Shown: positions 50,398 to 58,941 of the stretch, piece after piece
Layout of the letters: every line of letters starts with the position of its first letter
Numbering within the stretch: the stretch's first letter is position 1
Assembly (NCBI GenBank): GCA_018401645.1
Contig: JAGYKK010000004.1
Coordinates: 60,254-124,253 of the forward strand
DNA from: Mycobacterium sp.
Lineage (GTDB): Bacteria; Actinomycetota; Actinomycetes; Mycobacteriales; Mycobacteriaceae
DNA length: 64,000 bases
Reading direction: 5' to 3'
Program-made: the position numbers and the translations under genes
Notes under the pieces: model-generated
Told to the model about the DNA's origin: nothing
The model's database searches: none
What the model saw: the letters and a program-made list of their open reading frames with translations, nothing else

Positions 50398-50685
50398 ATG
50401 TCAGAGAACATCACCTACCACCACGGCGGCGTCGCCGACTTCGCCTCAGACGTCGCCGGCCGATCGGCGCAGCTCATGGAGATCCATGACGACGTCGCCC
50501 AGCGCACCAATGCGATCGCCGATTTCTTCCAGGGCGCCGCAGCCACGACCTTCCACGAGGCACAGATGCAGATGCTGCAGGGCTTGCAGGGTCTGATCGA
50601 GACGATGAACCACCACGGTCAGAAGATCAGCGCCGTCAACGACAGCGCCCACCAGACTGACCTGATGATGGGCAATCTCTTCTAA
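50398..50685 (+). CDS. esxC: WXG100-like type VII secretion protein EsxC
   Basis: This is a 95-residue protein. MSENITYHHGGVADFASDVAG, then FFQGAAATTFHEAQMQMLQGLQGLIETMN and a GNLF C-terminus closely follow Mtb EsxC (Rv3890c), which also has F-x-G in place of W-x-G at the helical turn. It is expected to pair with EsxD. GAAAGGA precedes the start at about 11 bases. The gap from esxD is 52 bases and from espG2 64 bases, so the three are probably one transcript. Confidence 0.92.
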   Translation: MSENITYHHGGVADFASDVAGRSAQLMEIHDDVAQRTNAIADFFQGAAATTFHEAQMQMLQGLQGLIETMNHHGQKISAVNDSAHQTDLMMGNLF

Positions 50686-50749
50686 CCAACAACGTTCAGC
50701 CGGTGGGACTGCCTGCACGGGAGTCCCACCGGCTGGATCGGGGGAATCA

Positions 50750-51586
50750 ATGTTGACGACGACGATCGATGGGCTCTGGGTACTTCAGGTGTTGTCCGGC
50801 ACCGAGGTGCTCGCACCGGAGCTTGGATTGCGCCCTTACCTACCCAGTATCGAGACCGCACAGACGGCACTGCGACACCCGGTGGCCGAGGAGCTACGTT
50901 GCGCCGGGGTGATTGATGACAGCGGGTGCGTGGATCACCCGGTACTGGAGTGGTTGACAGTACTCAGCCGCCGAGACGTAGCTCTCCTGGTACACCTTCA
51001 GACGCCTTCGGCTGACGCGGGGCCCGAGCGTGTTCTGCTGGCACGCTTCGCACAGTGGTGGGTAACCCTGGCACGGTATGGCAGCACGGTCAGGGTCCGC
51101 GGGGCTGGGATTACGACCAGTGAGCAGGCGGCTACTCTGCTGATCGCCACCGAGATCCAACGCCTATGCGGCGCAATGGATCCTGCTCAACTCCGTCCCG
51201 CGACAATAGCGGTCTCCGAGTTGTTGGCCGCCACCGGTGAGGGCGACGGTCTGCGAGCCTTTCTCAACGCCCGCGCATTCGACAGCGACCAGGTCGCCGC
51301 GTTGACCCTGGCGGCCGACCCGGCAAGATCGGCGCAGGCCTGGATTGTCGCGCTGCAGTCTGGAGTGTGCAGTCCGGCCTCAACGCCGGTGATCGAATCA
51401 GGCGCGGTGACCGTCATCGACACACCCCAAGGACGACTGGTCTCCGAACGGGTGAGCCGCGACGGACGCGCCTGGATGATTGTGGGTCCCGCAACGACTG
51501 CCGACATCGCCTCGGCCGTGCGGAGGATGATGCGCCGGTTGCCAGCCCAACAATCCTGGTACTCCCATCGAAAGGCCACGATCTAG
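50750..51586 (+). CDS. espG2: ESX-2 secretion chaperone EspG
   Basis: This is a 278-residue protein of EspG size and composition. It starts MLTTTIDGLWVLQVLSGTEVLAPELGLRPYLPS and ends with the helix ADIASAVRRMMRRLP. EspG proteins bind the tip of the PPE subunit of PE/PPE pairs and keep them soluble before export by their own ESX system. Its position between esxC and the MinD-like gene equals Rv3889c in M. tuberculosis. Here no PE/PPE gene lies in the visible locus, so its clients must be elsewhere or lost. The stop is immediately followed by the next ATG. Confidence 0.88.
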   Translation: MLTTTIDGLWVLQVLSGTEVLAPELGLRPYLPSIETAQTALRHPVAEELRCAGVIDDSGCVDHPVLEWLTVLSRRDVALLVHLQTPSADAGPERVLLARFAQWWVTLARYGSTVRVRGAGITTSEQAATLLIATEIQRLCGAMDPAQLRPATIAVSELLAATGEGDGLRAFLNARAFDSDQVAALTLAADPARSAQAWIVALQSGVCSPASTPVIESGAVTVIDTPQGRLVSERVSRDGRAWMIVGPATTADIASAVRRMMRRLPAQQSWYSHRKATI

Positions 51587-52543
51587 ATGACTGAAGTATG
51601 CGACTCGGTGTCGTCAACGTTGCGTATCTCCGACATGGTGACGCCGCGCAAGATCCCGCCGGGATCGGGCTGGCGGAAGCTGGTGTATACGCTCACGGCG
51701 AAGAGGGTCAATCCCGGAGAGTCACCGGCCGAGTGCCATCAACGCGAACTGCGGGACCGTATCCGCCGGCATATTCGTAAGCAGTATGTTGTTGCGTTCG
51801 TTTCGGGCAAGGGTGGTGTCGGCAAGACCACCCTGACGGCGAGTATCGGCAGCGTCTTCCGTCAGTGTCGGCCCGAAAATGTGGTGGCCATCGACGCGGT
51901 ACCGGGGTTCGGGACCCTCGCGGGCCGGATTGATGAAGCCCCGCCGGGCGACTACTCAGCTGTGCTCAACGACGTCGACGTCCAAGGATATGCCGACATC
52001 CGGGAGCACCTGGGCCAGAACAGCTCCGGCCTTGATGTGCTGTCCGGAAATCGATCCTCCGATCAGCGACGGCCCCTGGTACCGGCGATGTTCGCCGGCG
52101 TCCTAGCGCGACTACGGCGCACCCATACCGTGATACTCGTCGATGTTTCCGATGATCTCGAACATCCGGTCACCGAAGCGGTTCTGGCTTCCTGCGACAC
52201 AATCGTCTTCGTCTCCGGTCTCACCGCTGACACGTCGTTGCCCGTGACCCGCGCAATCGACCTCCTCCGGGCGATGGGCCATCACGAACTCGTCTCGCGG
52301 AGCATGGTGATTCTCAACGACATTCGAAGTCATCAGGACAAGGAGGCCGTCGGTTATCTGACTGAGAAGTTCAGCCGATCCGGCGCCGCGGTCGAGTACC
52401 TGCCGTATGACGCGTATCTGGCCAAGGGTGGCATCATTGATATCGAGAACGAATTGAACAAAAATACCCGGCTGCGACTCTTCGAGATCACCGCGGTGCT
52501 CGCCGACAAGTATGTGCCGGAAGCAGACAGGCCACGCGGATGA
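51587..52543 (+). CDS. MinD/ParA-like ATPase of the ESX-2 locus (Rv3888c-like)
   Basis: This is a 318-residue protein. The deviant Walker A motif SGKGGVGKTTL is at about 73-83. VVAIDAVPGFGTLAGRI and TVILVDVSDDLEHPVTEAVLASCDTIVFVS follow (Walker B and switch). It lacks a membrane segment. ParA/MinD-like ATPases occur in ESX loci (EspI in ESX-1), where they are thought to regulate the secretion machinery according to ATP level; the role here is by analogy. The ATG directly follows the espG2 stop, and its own stop overlaps eccD2 (ATGA). Confidence 0.88.
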   Translation: MTEVCDSVSSTLRISDMVTPRKIPPGSGWRKLVYTLTAKRVNPGESPAECHQRELRDRIRRHIRKQYVVAFVSGKGGVGKTTLTASIGSVFRQCRPENVVAIDAVPGFGTLAGRIDEAPPGDYSAVLNDVDVQGYADIREHLGQNSSGLDVLSGNRSSDQRRPLVPAMFAGVLARLRRTHTVILVDVSDDLEHPVTEAVLASCDTIVFVSGLTADTSLPVTRAIDLLRAMGHHELVSRSMVILNDIRSHQDKEAVGYLTEKFSRSGAAVEYLPYDAYLAKGGIIDIENELNKNTRLRLFEITAVLADKYVPEADRPRG

Positions 52544-54036
52544 CCGCGGTCTGTTTCCCCTCCCGTTGCGCGGTCGCGGTGATCTGCGGTGACCACCTCG
52601 TCTCCCAGGTTTATCCGGGAGCTGTGCCCCTCGAGGTATTCATAGACAGCGCGGTCGAACTGCTCAGCGAAGACTTGAAGCGGCGAGGTGCCGGCGCCTT
52701 CGACACCGGTATCGCCTACGAATTGCACCGAGCGAACGGAACGCGCCTCGACATCACCAGGTCACTCGATGAACTCGGAGTTGAAGACGGATCGACCCTA
52801 CTGCTCATCCCGGCGCAGCAGGGCGATTCCTTTGAACCGCAGTATGAGTCGTTGTCGACCGGTTTGGCACGGGTCGGCAGTCGGCTGTTTCCGCCCGTGA
52901 CCGCGCGGACGGCCGCCCATACGGGGATCGCGCTGACGGCGATCGCCGCGTTCGCGATTCTGCTGCTGGCCACCCGCGCCCGGCTAGGTCACGACGCCCT
53001 CATGCCGTCCGGCGCCACCGGCGCCACCGGACTCCTTTTGGCCACGGGCGCGTTCGCTTCCCGGCGGTGGTCACCGGGCCGGATCGACCTGGCCAGTGGA
53101 ATGGGCTGGCCCGCGGTGGTGTTGTTGGCTGGTGCGTTCGCCGCGGCGGCACCCGGAGCACTGGGCAGTGCGCACGCGTTCATCGCCGTGCTGGCCGTCG
53201 CGATCTTGACGTGCGTGGTTGTGATGGCTATCGGGTGTCACATTGCCGTCGCGACGACTGTCGTAACCCTCTGCGCTATCGCCGGATTGGTTTCCGCGAT
53301 ACGTATGTGGCGACCCGTGCCGAGTCAGTGGTTGGGCATGGGTGTCTTGATCGGACTGCTGGTGCTGTTGACACTCGCACCGACGCTGGCGCTGTTGACG
53401 GCCCGGATCCGGCCGCCGCATTTCGGATCGGTCACCGGCCGGGATCTCTTCCGCCGCGGCGACGGCATGGCGGTGGATGCCGTTGCGCCGGTCCACGACT
53501 CCGGCGGTCACGAAGATGGAGCGGAGTTCCCTACCCCCGACCCCACCCCGCGAGGTGCGGTCATCGCCGGAATGGCGACGCGGGCGAACGCGGTGCTGAC
53601 CGGGATCTGTGCCGGTGCGGCTATTTCATTGCCATTCGCTGTGTGGTCGACCCTGATACCGGGGCGACCCCGCAGTGCCGCCGCCGCGGTGCTGGCCGCA
53701 TTGATGATCCTGATATTCATCAGTCGCGCTCGGATGTTCGCCGATCGACGGCAGGCCGTCGCCCTGGTGTGCGGTGCGGCGTGCGCCGTTAGTGCGGGTG
53801 TCGTTCGCTACGTGCTGCACTTCGCCGGAAACGATGGTCCGGCACTGCTGTGGGGTACCGCTGTGCTGATCGGCTTCGCGGCGGCGGGTCTGGCCGCCGG
53901 CCTGCTGGTTCCGGTGACGCGTTTCACGCCGCTTGTGCGGATGGTCGCTGAATGGCTCGAGTTATTAGCCATCGTCGCCGCGCTTCCCCTCGCCGCCTGG
54001 GTGGGTGGGGTGTTTAGTTGGGTACGGATGAGATGA
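52540..54036 (+). CDS. eccD2: Type VII secretion integral membrane protein EccD2
   Basis: This is a 498-residue protein. The N-terminal ubiquitin-like (YukD) domain covers residues about 5-95 (RCAVAVICGDHLVSQVYPGAVPLEVFIDSAVELL, then ELGVEDGSTLLLIPA). It is followed by 11 or so hydrophobic helices, for example AHTGIALTAIAAFAILLLAT and AVVLLAGAFAAAAPGALG. EccD dimers form the central membrane channel of ESX complexes. The gene overlaps both neighbours by four bases. The length is close to Mtb EccD2 (about 509). Confidence 0.93.
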   Translation: MTAVCFPSRCAVAVICGDHLVSQVYPGAVPLEVFIDSAVELLSEDLKRRGAGAFDTGIAYELHRANGTRLDITRSLDELGVEDGSTLLLIPAQQGDSFEPQYESLSTGLARVGSRLFPPVTARTAAHTGIALTAIAAFAILLLATRARLGHDALMPSGATGATGLLLATGAFASRRWSPGRIDLASGMGWPAVVLLAGAFAAAAPGALGSAHAFIAVLAVAILTCVVVMAIGCHIAVATTVVTLCAIAGLVSAIRMWRPVPSQWLGMGVLIGLLVLLTLAPTLALLTARIRPPHFGSVTGRDLFRRGDGMAVDAVAPVHDSGGHEDGAEFPTPDPTPRGAVIAGMATRANAVLTGICAGAAISLPFAVWSTLIPGRPRSAAAAVLAALMILIFISRARMFADRRQAVALVCGAACAVSAGVVRYVLHFAGNDGPALLWGTAVLIGFAAAGLAAGLLVPVTRFTPLVRMVAEWLELLAIVAALPLAAWVGGVFSWVRMR

Positions 54037-55499
54037 GGCCGTCTGCCACGGGCGGGCGCGCAGTCCGATGTGCCGCCGTCGTACTAACCGTGCTCCTGAC
54101 AGCGACAGTGGCCAATGTGCCCACGGCTCTTGCTGTTTCACCGCCGGTTGTGGATCCCGCGCTGGTACCCCCTGACGGCCGACCGGGGCCGGAGCAGCCG
54201 ATGCGCCAGAGTAATCTCTGTGCGCGCACGACCCTGACCGCCGTGCCCGACGTCACCCTTCCGACGCCGGGGTTCGCCATGCTGAATGTCCGCAGGGCAT
54301 GGCAGCACTCGACGGGCAACGGAGTGACGGTCGCGTTGATTGACACCGGAGTCAATCCGCATCCACGGCTGCCCGTCCTCCCGGGCGGCGATTACGTCAT
54401 GGGCGGTGACGGCCTCACGGACTGCGATGCCCACGGCACCATTGTCGCCTCGCTGATCACCGCGGCACCGAGTGGCATTCCGATGCCGCCGCCGTTACCG
54501 CCGAATCCGCCACGGACGGTCGCGGTGGATGCTCCGGAGGTATCCGGTGCCCCGGATGGTGTCGCAGGTGTTGCTCCGCACGCGGCGCTGATCTCCATCC
54601 GGCAGTCCTCGAGAGCCTTCGAACCGGTGAATCAGGGTTTCCGGGACGGCGCGGGCCATCGAAAGGCGGGGACGGTCGCCACTCTCGCGCGCGCGGTGGT
54701 TCATGCCGCCAATTCCGGTGCCGACGTGATCAACGTCAGCGTGGCAGCATGCGTCGCAGCGGCCGATCCCCTCGATCAACGGATGATCGGTGCTGCGGTC
54801 TGGTACGCGGCGACGGTCACCGATGCCGTGATCGTCGCTGCGGCCGGCAACGCCAGCGAGGACGGTTGCGCCCAAAACCCGGTCTCCGCCCCGATGGCCG
54901 TTGGCGGCTCGCGGGACTGGTCGGGTGTGACAACGGTGTCGTCGCCGTCCTGGTTCTCCGACTACGTGCTCTCGGTCGGCGCCGTTGACGAAACCGGCGC
55001 GCCGATCGCCAAGAGCCTGGCTGGTCCGTGGGTCGGCGTTGCGGCACCCGGAACGAGCATCGTGGGTCTGTCGCCGGAGACCGGCGGGCCGGTCAACGCC
55101 TACCTGCCGGTGCGGCCCGGCGAACCGGACGTGGGGTTTTGGGGCACCAGTTTCGCGGCGGCATACGTCAGCGGGGTAGCCGCGCTGGTTCGGGCGAAGT
55201 ATCCGGAACTGTCCGCGCATCAGGTGATCAATCGAATCCTGCAAACCGCCCACAATCCACCGGCGGGCGTCGACAACGAGGTGGGATACGGCGTCGTCGA
55301 CGCGGTGGCCGCGCTGACCTTCAGCGTCCCGGCGGGAGAACGTTCTGCTCCCGGTGCCGGCGCCCGGGTGCTGACTCTGCCGCCACCGCCACCGCCACCG
55401 GACCACCGCGCCCACGGTGCCGCACTCGCCTTCGCGGGCGTCATTGCCGCCTGCGTCCTGATGGCGGCGGTCATCGCCCGGGCGAGGAGATCCTCATGA
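54033..55499 (+). CDS. mycP2: Type VII secretion mycosin serine protease MycP2
   Basis: This is a 488-residue subtilisin-like protease. The ATG at 54033 overlaps the eccD2 stop (ATGA) and precedes a signal peptide (about 1-35). The catalytic triad is Asp104 (LIDTGVN), His134 (DAHGT) and Ser373 (GTSFAAAYVSG), with oxyanion Asn273 (AAGN). A polyproline linker (LPPPPPPPD) and a C-terminal transmembrane helix (about 460-480) anchor it with the protease domain outside. Mycosins stabilise the ESX membrane complex and cleave some substrates. All catalytic residues are present. Confidence 0.95.
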   Translation: MRPSATGGRAVRCAAVVLTVLLTATVANVPTALAVSPPVVDPALVPPDGRPGPEQPMRQSNLCARTTLTAVPDVTLPTPGFAMLNVRRAWQHSTGNGVTVALIDTGVNPHPRLPVLPGGDYVMGGDGLTDCDAHGTIVASLITAAPSGIPMPPPLPPNPPRTVAVDAPEVSGAPDGVAGVAPHAALISIRQSSRAFEPVNQGFRDGAGHRKAGTVATLARAVVHAANSGADVINVSVAACVAAADPLDQRMIGAAVWYAATVTDAVIVAAAGNASEDGCAQNPVSAPMAVGGSRDWSGVTTVSSPSWFSDYVLSVGAVDETGAPIAKSLAGPWVGVAAPGTSIVGLSPETGGPVNAYLPVRPGEPDVGFWGTSFAAAYVSGVAALVRAKYPELSAHQVINRILQTAHNPPAGVDNEVGYGVVDAVAALTFSVPAGERSAPGAGARVLTLPPPPPPPDHRAHGAALAFAGVIAACVLMAAVIARARRSS

Positions 55500-57019
55500 C
55501 AGACAGCGGCCGTCTCATCGTTGTCACCGGGGTGTTCCTGTGCGGTCTTCTCGGCTGGACCGCCGCCGGATACCCCGGCGCGGGGATCGGTGTGACACTC
55601 GGCCTGGTCTTGCTGGTGATGCCCTGGTGGCGGCAACCCCTGTGGTCCTGGGCGACGTTGTACCTTCGGCGTCAGCGGCCGATAGAGTTCGCCGATCCCG
55701 TGACGCTGGCCAACGACCGGTCCAGTGGCGGTGTCCGATTTCAGGACGATGTTGCCGTCACCGCGCTGGCATTGCTGGGAAAGCCTCACTGTTTAACGCT
55801 AGTTGCCGGCTCAATGACCAGTACGTCTAACGCGATGAACATCTCCGAACTTCGTTCCCTGATGAGTCAGGCCCTGGGGTTGAAAATAGAATCCATGTCG
55901 GTAATTAGCACCGGGTCGCGACGCGGTAGCCTCGGTGACTTTCCGCGGGTGTACGACACCCTGATCGGAACGGCGCCGTACGCCGGTAGGCGCGAGACAT
56001 GGCTGATCGTCAGGATCCGTTCGTCGGCAAGTGGTGACGCGCTCCAGTGCCGTGACACCGTGGGAACAGCGTCGCTGGCAGCGGCACAACGTATCGCAGC
56101 GACGTTGCGGTGCAGCGGAATTCGGGCGAAAGTTGCCACTGCGACCGAGATGCTCGAGTTGGAAAAACGTCTGGGCCGAAATTACCTCGCAACTCGCAAT
56201 CGGCACTGGCGTGGAGTGCGCGGCGACCCGGGTTGGCACAGCACCTACGCCTATCGCCCGACGGACGTCAGCAGCGAAGTGCTGGCCCAGGCGTGGTCCT
56301 TACCTGCGGACACGATCACTCAGAACCTGACGATGTTTCCCGATGGCGACGTGATGGCGACGGTGACCGTTCACACCGCCCAACCGGCGACAGTTTCTCC
56401 GAGTGCGGTGTTGCAGACCTTGCCGGGGCGACAGGCATCGGCACTCGCGGCCCATCTATGCGGACCACGTCCCGATATCAGAGGAGTCGGCCAAGGCCCT
56501 CTGCTGCGTCCCGTGGTCATCCCGTTAGGCCCGTCGGGCGTTCTGCTCGGAAGGTCCTTCACCGGCGATCGTGTGCTGCTGCCACTCGGTGATCCGGGTC
56601 GACCCAGTCGCGTCCATATCGGTGCGGACGATGCGATCGCCAAGCGAGTCATTCTCCGGGCAGCCGGCACCGGCGAACGAATCACGGTGCACACCAGTGC
56701 CATCGCGCGGTGGGAAAGCATACGAATGCCCAATGTCGTGGTAACCGAACAGCCCAGGCCGGTGCCCGGCACCACTCTTAGTGTGGTCGACGGAACGGTC
56801 CAGGTGACCCCGCGCCCCAGCACGGTCATCTCCGTCAGCCCGCCCGATACCGGCGGCGCCGCAGCCGAAGTGGTGATCATGCAGACGGCGCCGACCACGA
56901 TCAGCGTCACCGCCGGCGGGATGGTTCACCAGGTGGAGGTGGAGTTCTTCCGCGCCGAGAACCGATACGTCTGGGATAGATCATCGCAAGCCCGCCCGGA
57001 ACTGGTAACGGCGGACTGA
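55496..57019 (+). CDS. eccE2: Type VII secretion protein EccE2
   Basis: This is a 507-residue protein starting with ATG at 55496 in a four-base overlap with mycP2. Two N-terminal helices (LIVVTGVFLCGLLGWTAAG and GVTLGLVLLVMPWW) are followed by a basic RRQRPIEFADP segment and a long soluble domain. That domain matches the EccE layout and is slightly shorter than Mtb EccE2 (about 537). EccE lies at the edge of ESX membrane complexes. The upstream in-frame extension is inside mycP2 and was rejected. Confidence 0.88.
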   Translation: MTDSGRLIVVTGVFLCGLLGWTAAGYPGAGIGVTLGLVLLVMPWWRQPLWSWATLYLRRQRPIEFADPVTLANDRSSGGVRFQDDVAVTALALLGKPHCLTLVAGSMTSTSNAMNISELRSLMSQALGLKIESMSVISTGSRRGSLGDFPRVYDTLIGTAPYAGRRETWLIVRIRSSASGDALQCRDTVGTASLAAAQRIAATLRCSGIRAKVATATEMLELEKRLGRNYLATRNRHWRGVRGDPGWHSTYAYRPTDVSSEVLAQAWSLPADTITQNLTMFPDGDVMATVTVHTAQPATVSPSAVLQTLPGRQASALAAHLCGPRPDIRGVGQGPLLRPVVIPLGPSGVLLGRSFTGDRVLLPLGDPGRPSRVHIGADDAIAKRVILRAAGTGERITVHTSAIARWESIRMPNVVVTEQPRPVPGTTLSVVDGTVQVTPRPSTVISVSPPDTGGAAAEVVIMQTAPTTISVTAGGMVHQVEVEFFRAENRYVWDRSSQARPELVTAD

Positions 57020-57023
57020 ACCG

Positions 57024-58817
57024 GTGGCCGCTATCGGTGCGATTACCCTCGCCCGCAGGTGTTTCGAACACGCGATAGCGGTGATCGAGGCTGACCCGGC
57101 GTCAGCGCGTCGACTCTTCGGGGAGGCGACGGACGCCGACCCGTCGATGGCCGACGCGTGGTTGGGCCGGATAGCGGCCGGAGATGACGATCCGAGGACC
57201 CTGGCGGCGCTGTACGACCATGGCACGCGACTGCACCGCGAATCGACGCGCCTGGGGGTCCGGCTTGCCGCCGCCGTGAAGGCCGGGCCCTACCTCTCGA
57301 TCACGGTTACCGAGGCATCGCACGCCGGCCTCGGGCTCGCGAGCGTCATGATCGACGACGGGCGCTTCGACGAGGCGGCGGCGATCCTGGACAATCCGGC
57401 ACTGCTGGAGGGCAGGGAGAATCACCACTGGCACCAACACATCAGCGCGTACCTGATGTTCGCCACCCAGCGCTGGGGTGACGTGATCGCAGAAGCCGCC
57501 CGGGTACTCCCGCCTACCGCCGTGATGATGCCGGCGGTCACCGCGGGCAGCGGTGTGTTGGCCGCGCATGCCGCGGCTCATCTCGGCCAGGCCCGGGTGG
57601 CGCTGGACTGGGCGGATCGGGTTGGGCCAGTCGATCAGGTCGGCTTCCCGCTCATAGCAGCGGATTTGGCGTACTTAAGGGGGATGGTCCATCGGCAGCT
57701 CGGCGACGAACAGCAGGCGCAGGTATGGCTGTCGAAAGCGACGATCAACGGCGTCCTGATCGATGCGGCGAAGCAGGCGTTGGGGGATTCCCGGGTGCAG
57801 TTGCTTGTCACCGATGAGGAGGCGATCCGAAGTCGCACGAACAGGTGGGATGTGACCACGGAGCGATCCAAAGACGTCCTGGCAGACGAGGGGAACCGCG
57901 AACGTCGCGCGGAACTGTTGGCGCAGGGGCGGGCGCTGCTGGGCAACCAGGTCGGCTTGGCCGAGGTGAAACGGGCGGTCGGCGAACTCGAGGACCAGCT
58001 TGAGGTTAGGGCGCTGCGGTTAGCCCACGGTCTGCCGGTGACGAATCAGACCAACCACGTACTCCTGGTTGGCCCGCCGGGGACCGGTAAGACCACTACC
58101 GCCGAGGCGCTGGGGAAGATCTATGCCGGGTTGGGCATCGTCAGGCACCCGGAGATCATCGAGGTGAACCGCTCGGACTTCTGTGGCGAACACATCGGGT
58201 CGTCGGGACCGAAGACCAACGAGCTGATCGACCGATCGATGGGCCGGATCCTTTTCATGGATGAGTTTTACAGCCTGGTGGAGCGACATCACGATGGCAG
58301 ACCGGACATGATCGGCATGGAGGCGGTGAACCAGCTGTTGATGGCCTTGGAGACCCACCGATTCGACTTCTGTTTCATCGGGGCGGGCTACGAGCGGGAG
58401 ATCGACGATTTTCTCACCGTCAACCCCGGGTTGGCCGGTCGGTTCAACCGTAAACTTCGATTCGAGTCCTTCAGCGCCGATGATCTCGTTGAGATCGCCG
58501 TGCGATACGGCCGTCCGCGGGCCACCGTCCTGGACGCGGACGCTTGCGCCGCCCTCAACGCCGCCTGCCGGGAATTGCGTGGCCTCCTCGCCCCGGACGG
58601 CACCCACGGAATCGACATGCTGCAGAACGGTCGGTTCGCCCGCAACGTCGTCGAACGTGCCGAACGATTGCGCGACTCGCGGGTGGCGGCTCAGAACCGC
58701 ATTGACCAGGGCTCGGTGACCATCGACGACCTGGAGCGGCTGCGGACCGTGGACGTGGTCACCGCGGTCGAGGATGTGTGCGCGGAGAAGCACCTACGGA
58801 TCACGCCGGCAATTTAA
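57024..58817 (+). CDS. eccA2: Type VII secretion AAA+ ATPase EccA2
   Basis: This is a 597-residue cytosolic protein. Residues about 1-260 are TPR-like helical repeats (FEHAIAVIEADPASARRLFGEA). The C-terminal CbxX/CfqX-type AAA+ domain has Walker A GPPGTGKTT (350-358), Walker B ILFMDEFY (410-417) and the arginine-finger region NPGLAGRFNRKLRF. EccA is proposed to release EspG from PE/PPE substrates or to recycle chaperones. It starts with GTG four bases after eccE2. It ends the ESX-2 run. The sulfide genes follow after a 124-base spacer. Confidence 0.94.
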   Translation: MAAIGAITLARRCFEHAIAVIEADPASARRLFGEATDADPSMADAWLGRIAAGDDDPRTLAALYDHGTRLHRESTRLGVRLAAAVKAGPYLSITVTEASHAGLGLASVMIDDGRFDEAAAILDNPALLEGRENHHWHQHISAYLMFATQRWGDVIAEAARVLPPTAVMMPAVTAGSGVLAAHAAAHLGQARVALDWADRVGPVDQVGFPLIAADLAYLRGMVHRQLGDEQQAQVWLSKATINGVLIDAAKQALGDSRVQLLVTDEEAIRSRTNRWDVTTERSKDVLADEGNRERRAELLAQGRALLGNQVGLAEVKRAVGELEDQLEVRALRLAHGLPVTNQTNHVLLVGPPGTGKTTTAEALGKIYAGLGIVRHPEIIEVNRSDFCGEHIGSSGPKTNELIDRSMGRILFMDEFYSLVERHHDGRPDMIGMEAVNQLLMALETHRFDFCFIGAGYEREIDDFLTVNPGLAGRFNRKLRFESFSADDLVEIAVRYGRPRATVLDADACAALNAACRELRGLLAPDGTHGIDMLQNGRFARNVVERAERLRDSRVAAQNRIDQGSVTIDDLERLRTVDVVTAVEDVCAEKHLRITPAI

Positions 58818-58832
58818 TCAAGACCTTGCGTA

Positions 58833-58848
58833 TACCGCTGGGGGTATG
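58833..58848. promoter_or_regulatory. CsoR/CstR-type operator, copy 1
   Basis: ATACC-GCTGGG-GGTAT is an inverted repeat with G/C-rich centre, the form of operators bound by CsoR-family repressors (copper sensor CsoR or persulfide sensor CstR). It lies 94 bases before the persulfide dioxygenase ATG. No CsoR-family gene is in the window. Confidence 0.65.
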
Positions 58849-58864
58849 TACGGTAAGGGCGGAG

Positions 58865-58880
58865 ATACCCCCAGAGGTAT
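58865..58880. promoter_or_regulatory. CsoR/CstR-type operator, copy 2
   Basis: This is a second inverted repeat, ATACC-CCCAGA-GGTAT, with the same arms as the copy at 58833; the centres are 32 bases (three helical turns) apart. Given that the genes downstream handle sulfide and persulfide, a CstR-like persulfide sensor is the more likely binder. Confidence 0.65.
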
Positions 58881-58941
58881 ACGATCCACGGAAGACGGTC
58901 AGCTCGCTGACCCGCGTACGCTGAACTCGGAGGACACCACC

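Noticed and set aside
53071..53511. Minus-strand ORF within eccD2
   Set aside because: Gln/Arg/His-rich antisense frame opposite conserved membrane helices of EccD2.
55028..55495. Extended N-terminus of EccE2 reading back into mycP2
   Set aside because: The extension is Arg/Gly-rich shadow sequence within mycP2; the ATG at 55496 overlaps the mycP2 stop and begins with a proper membrane helix.
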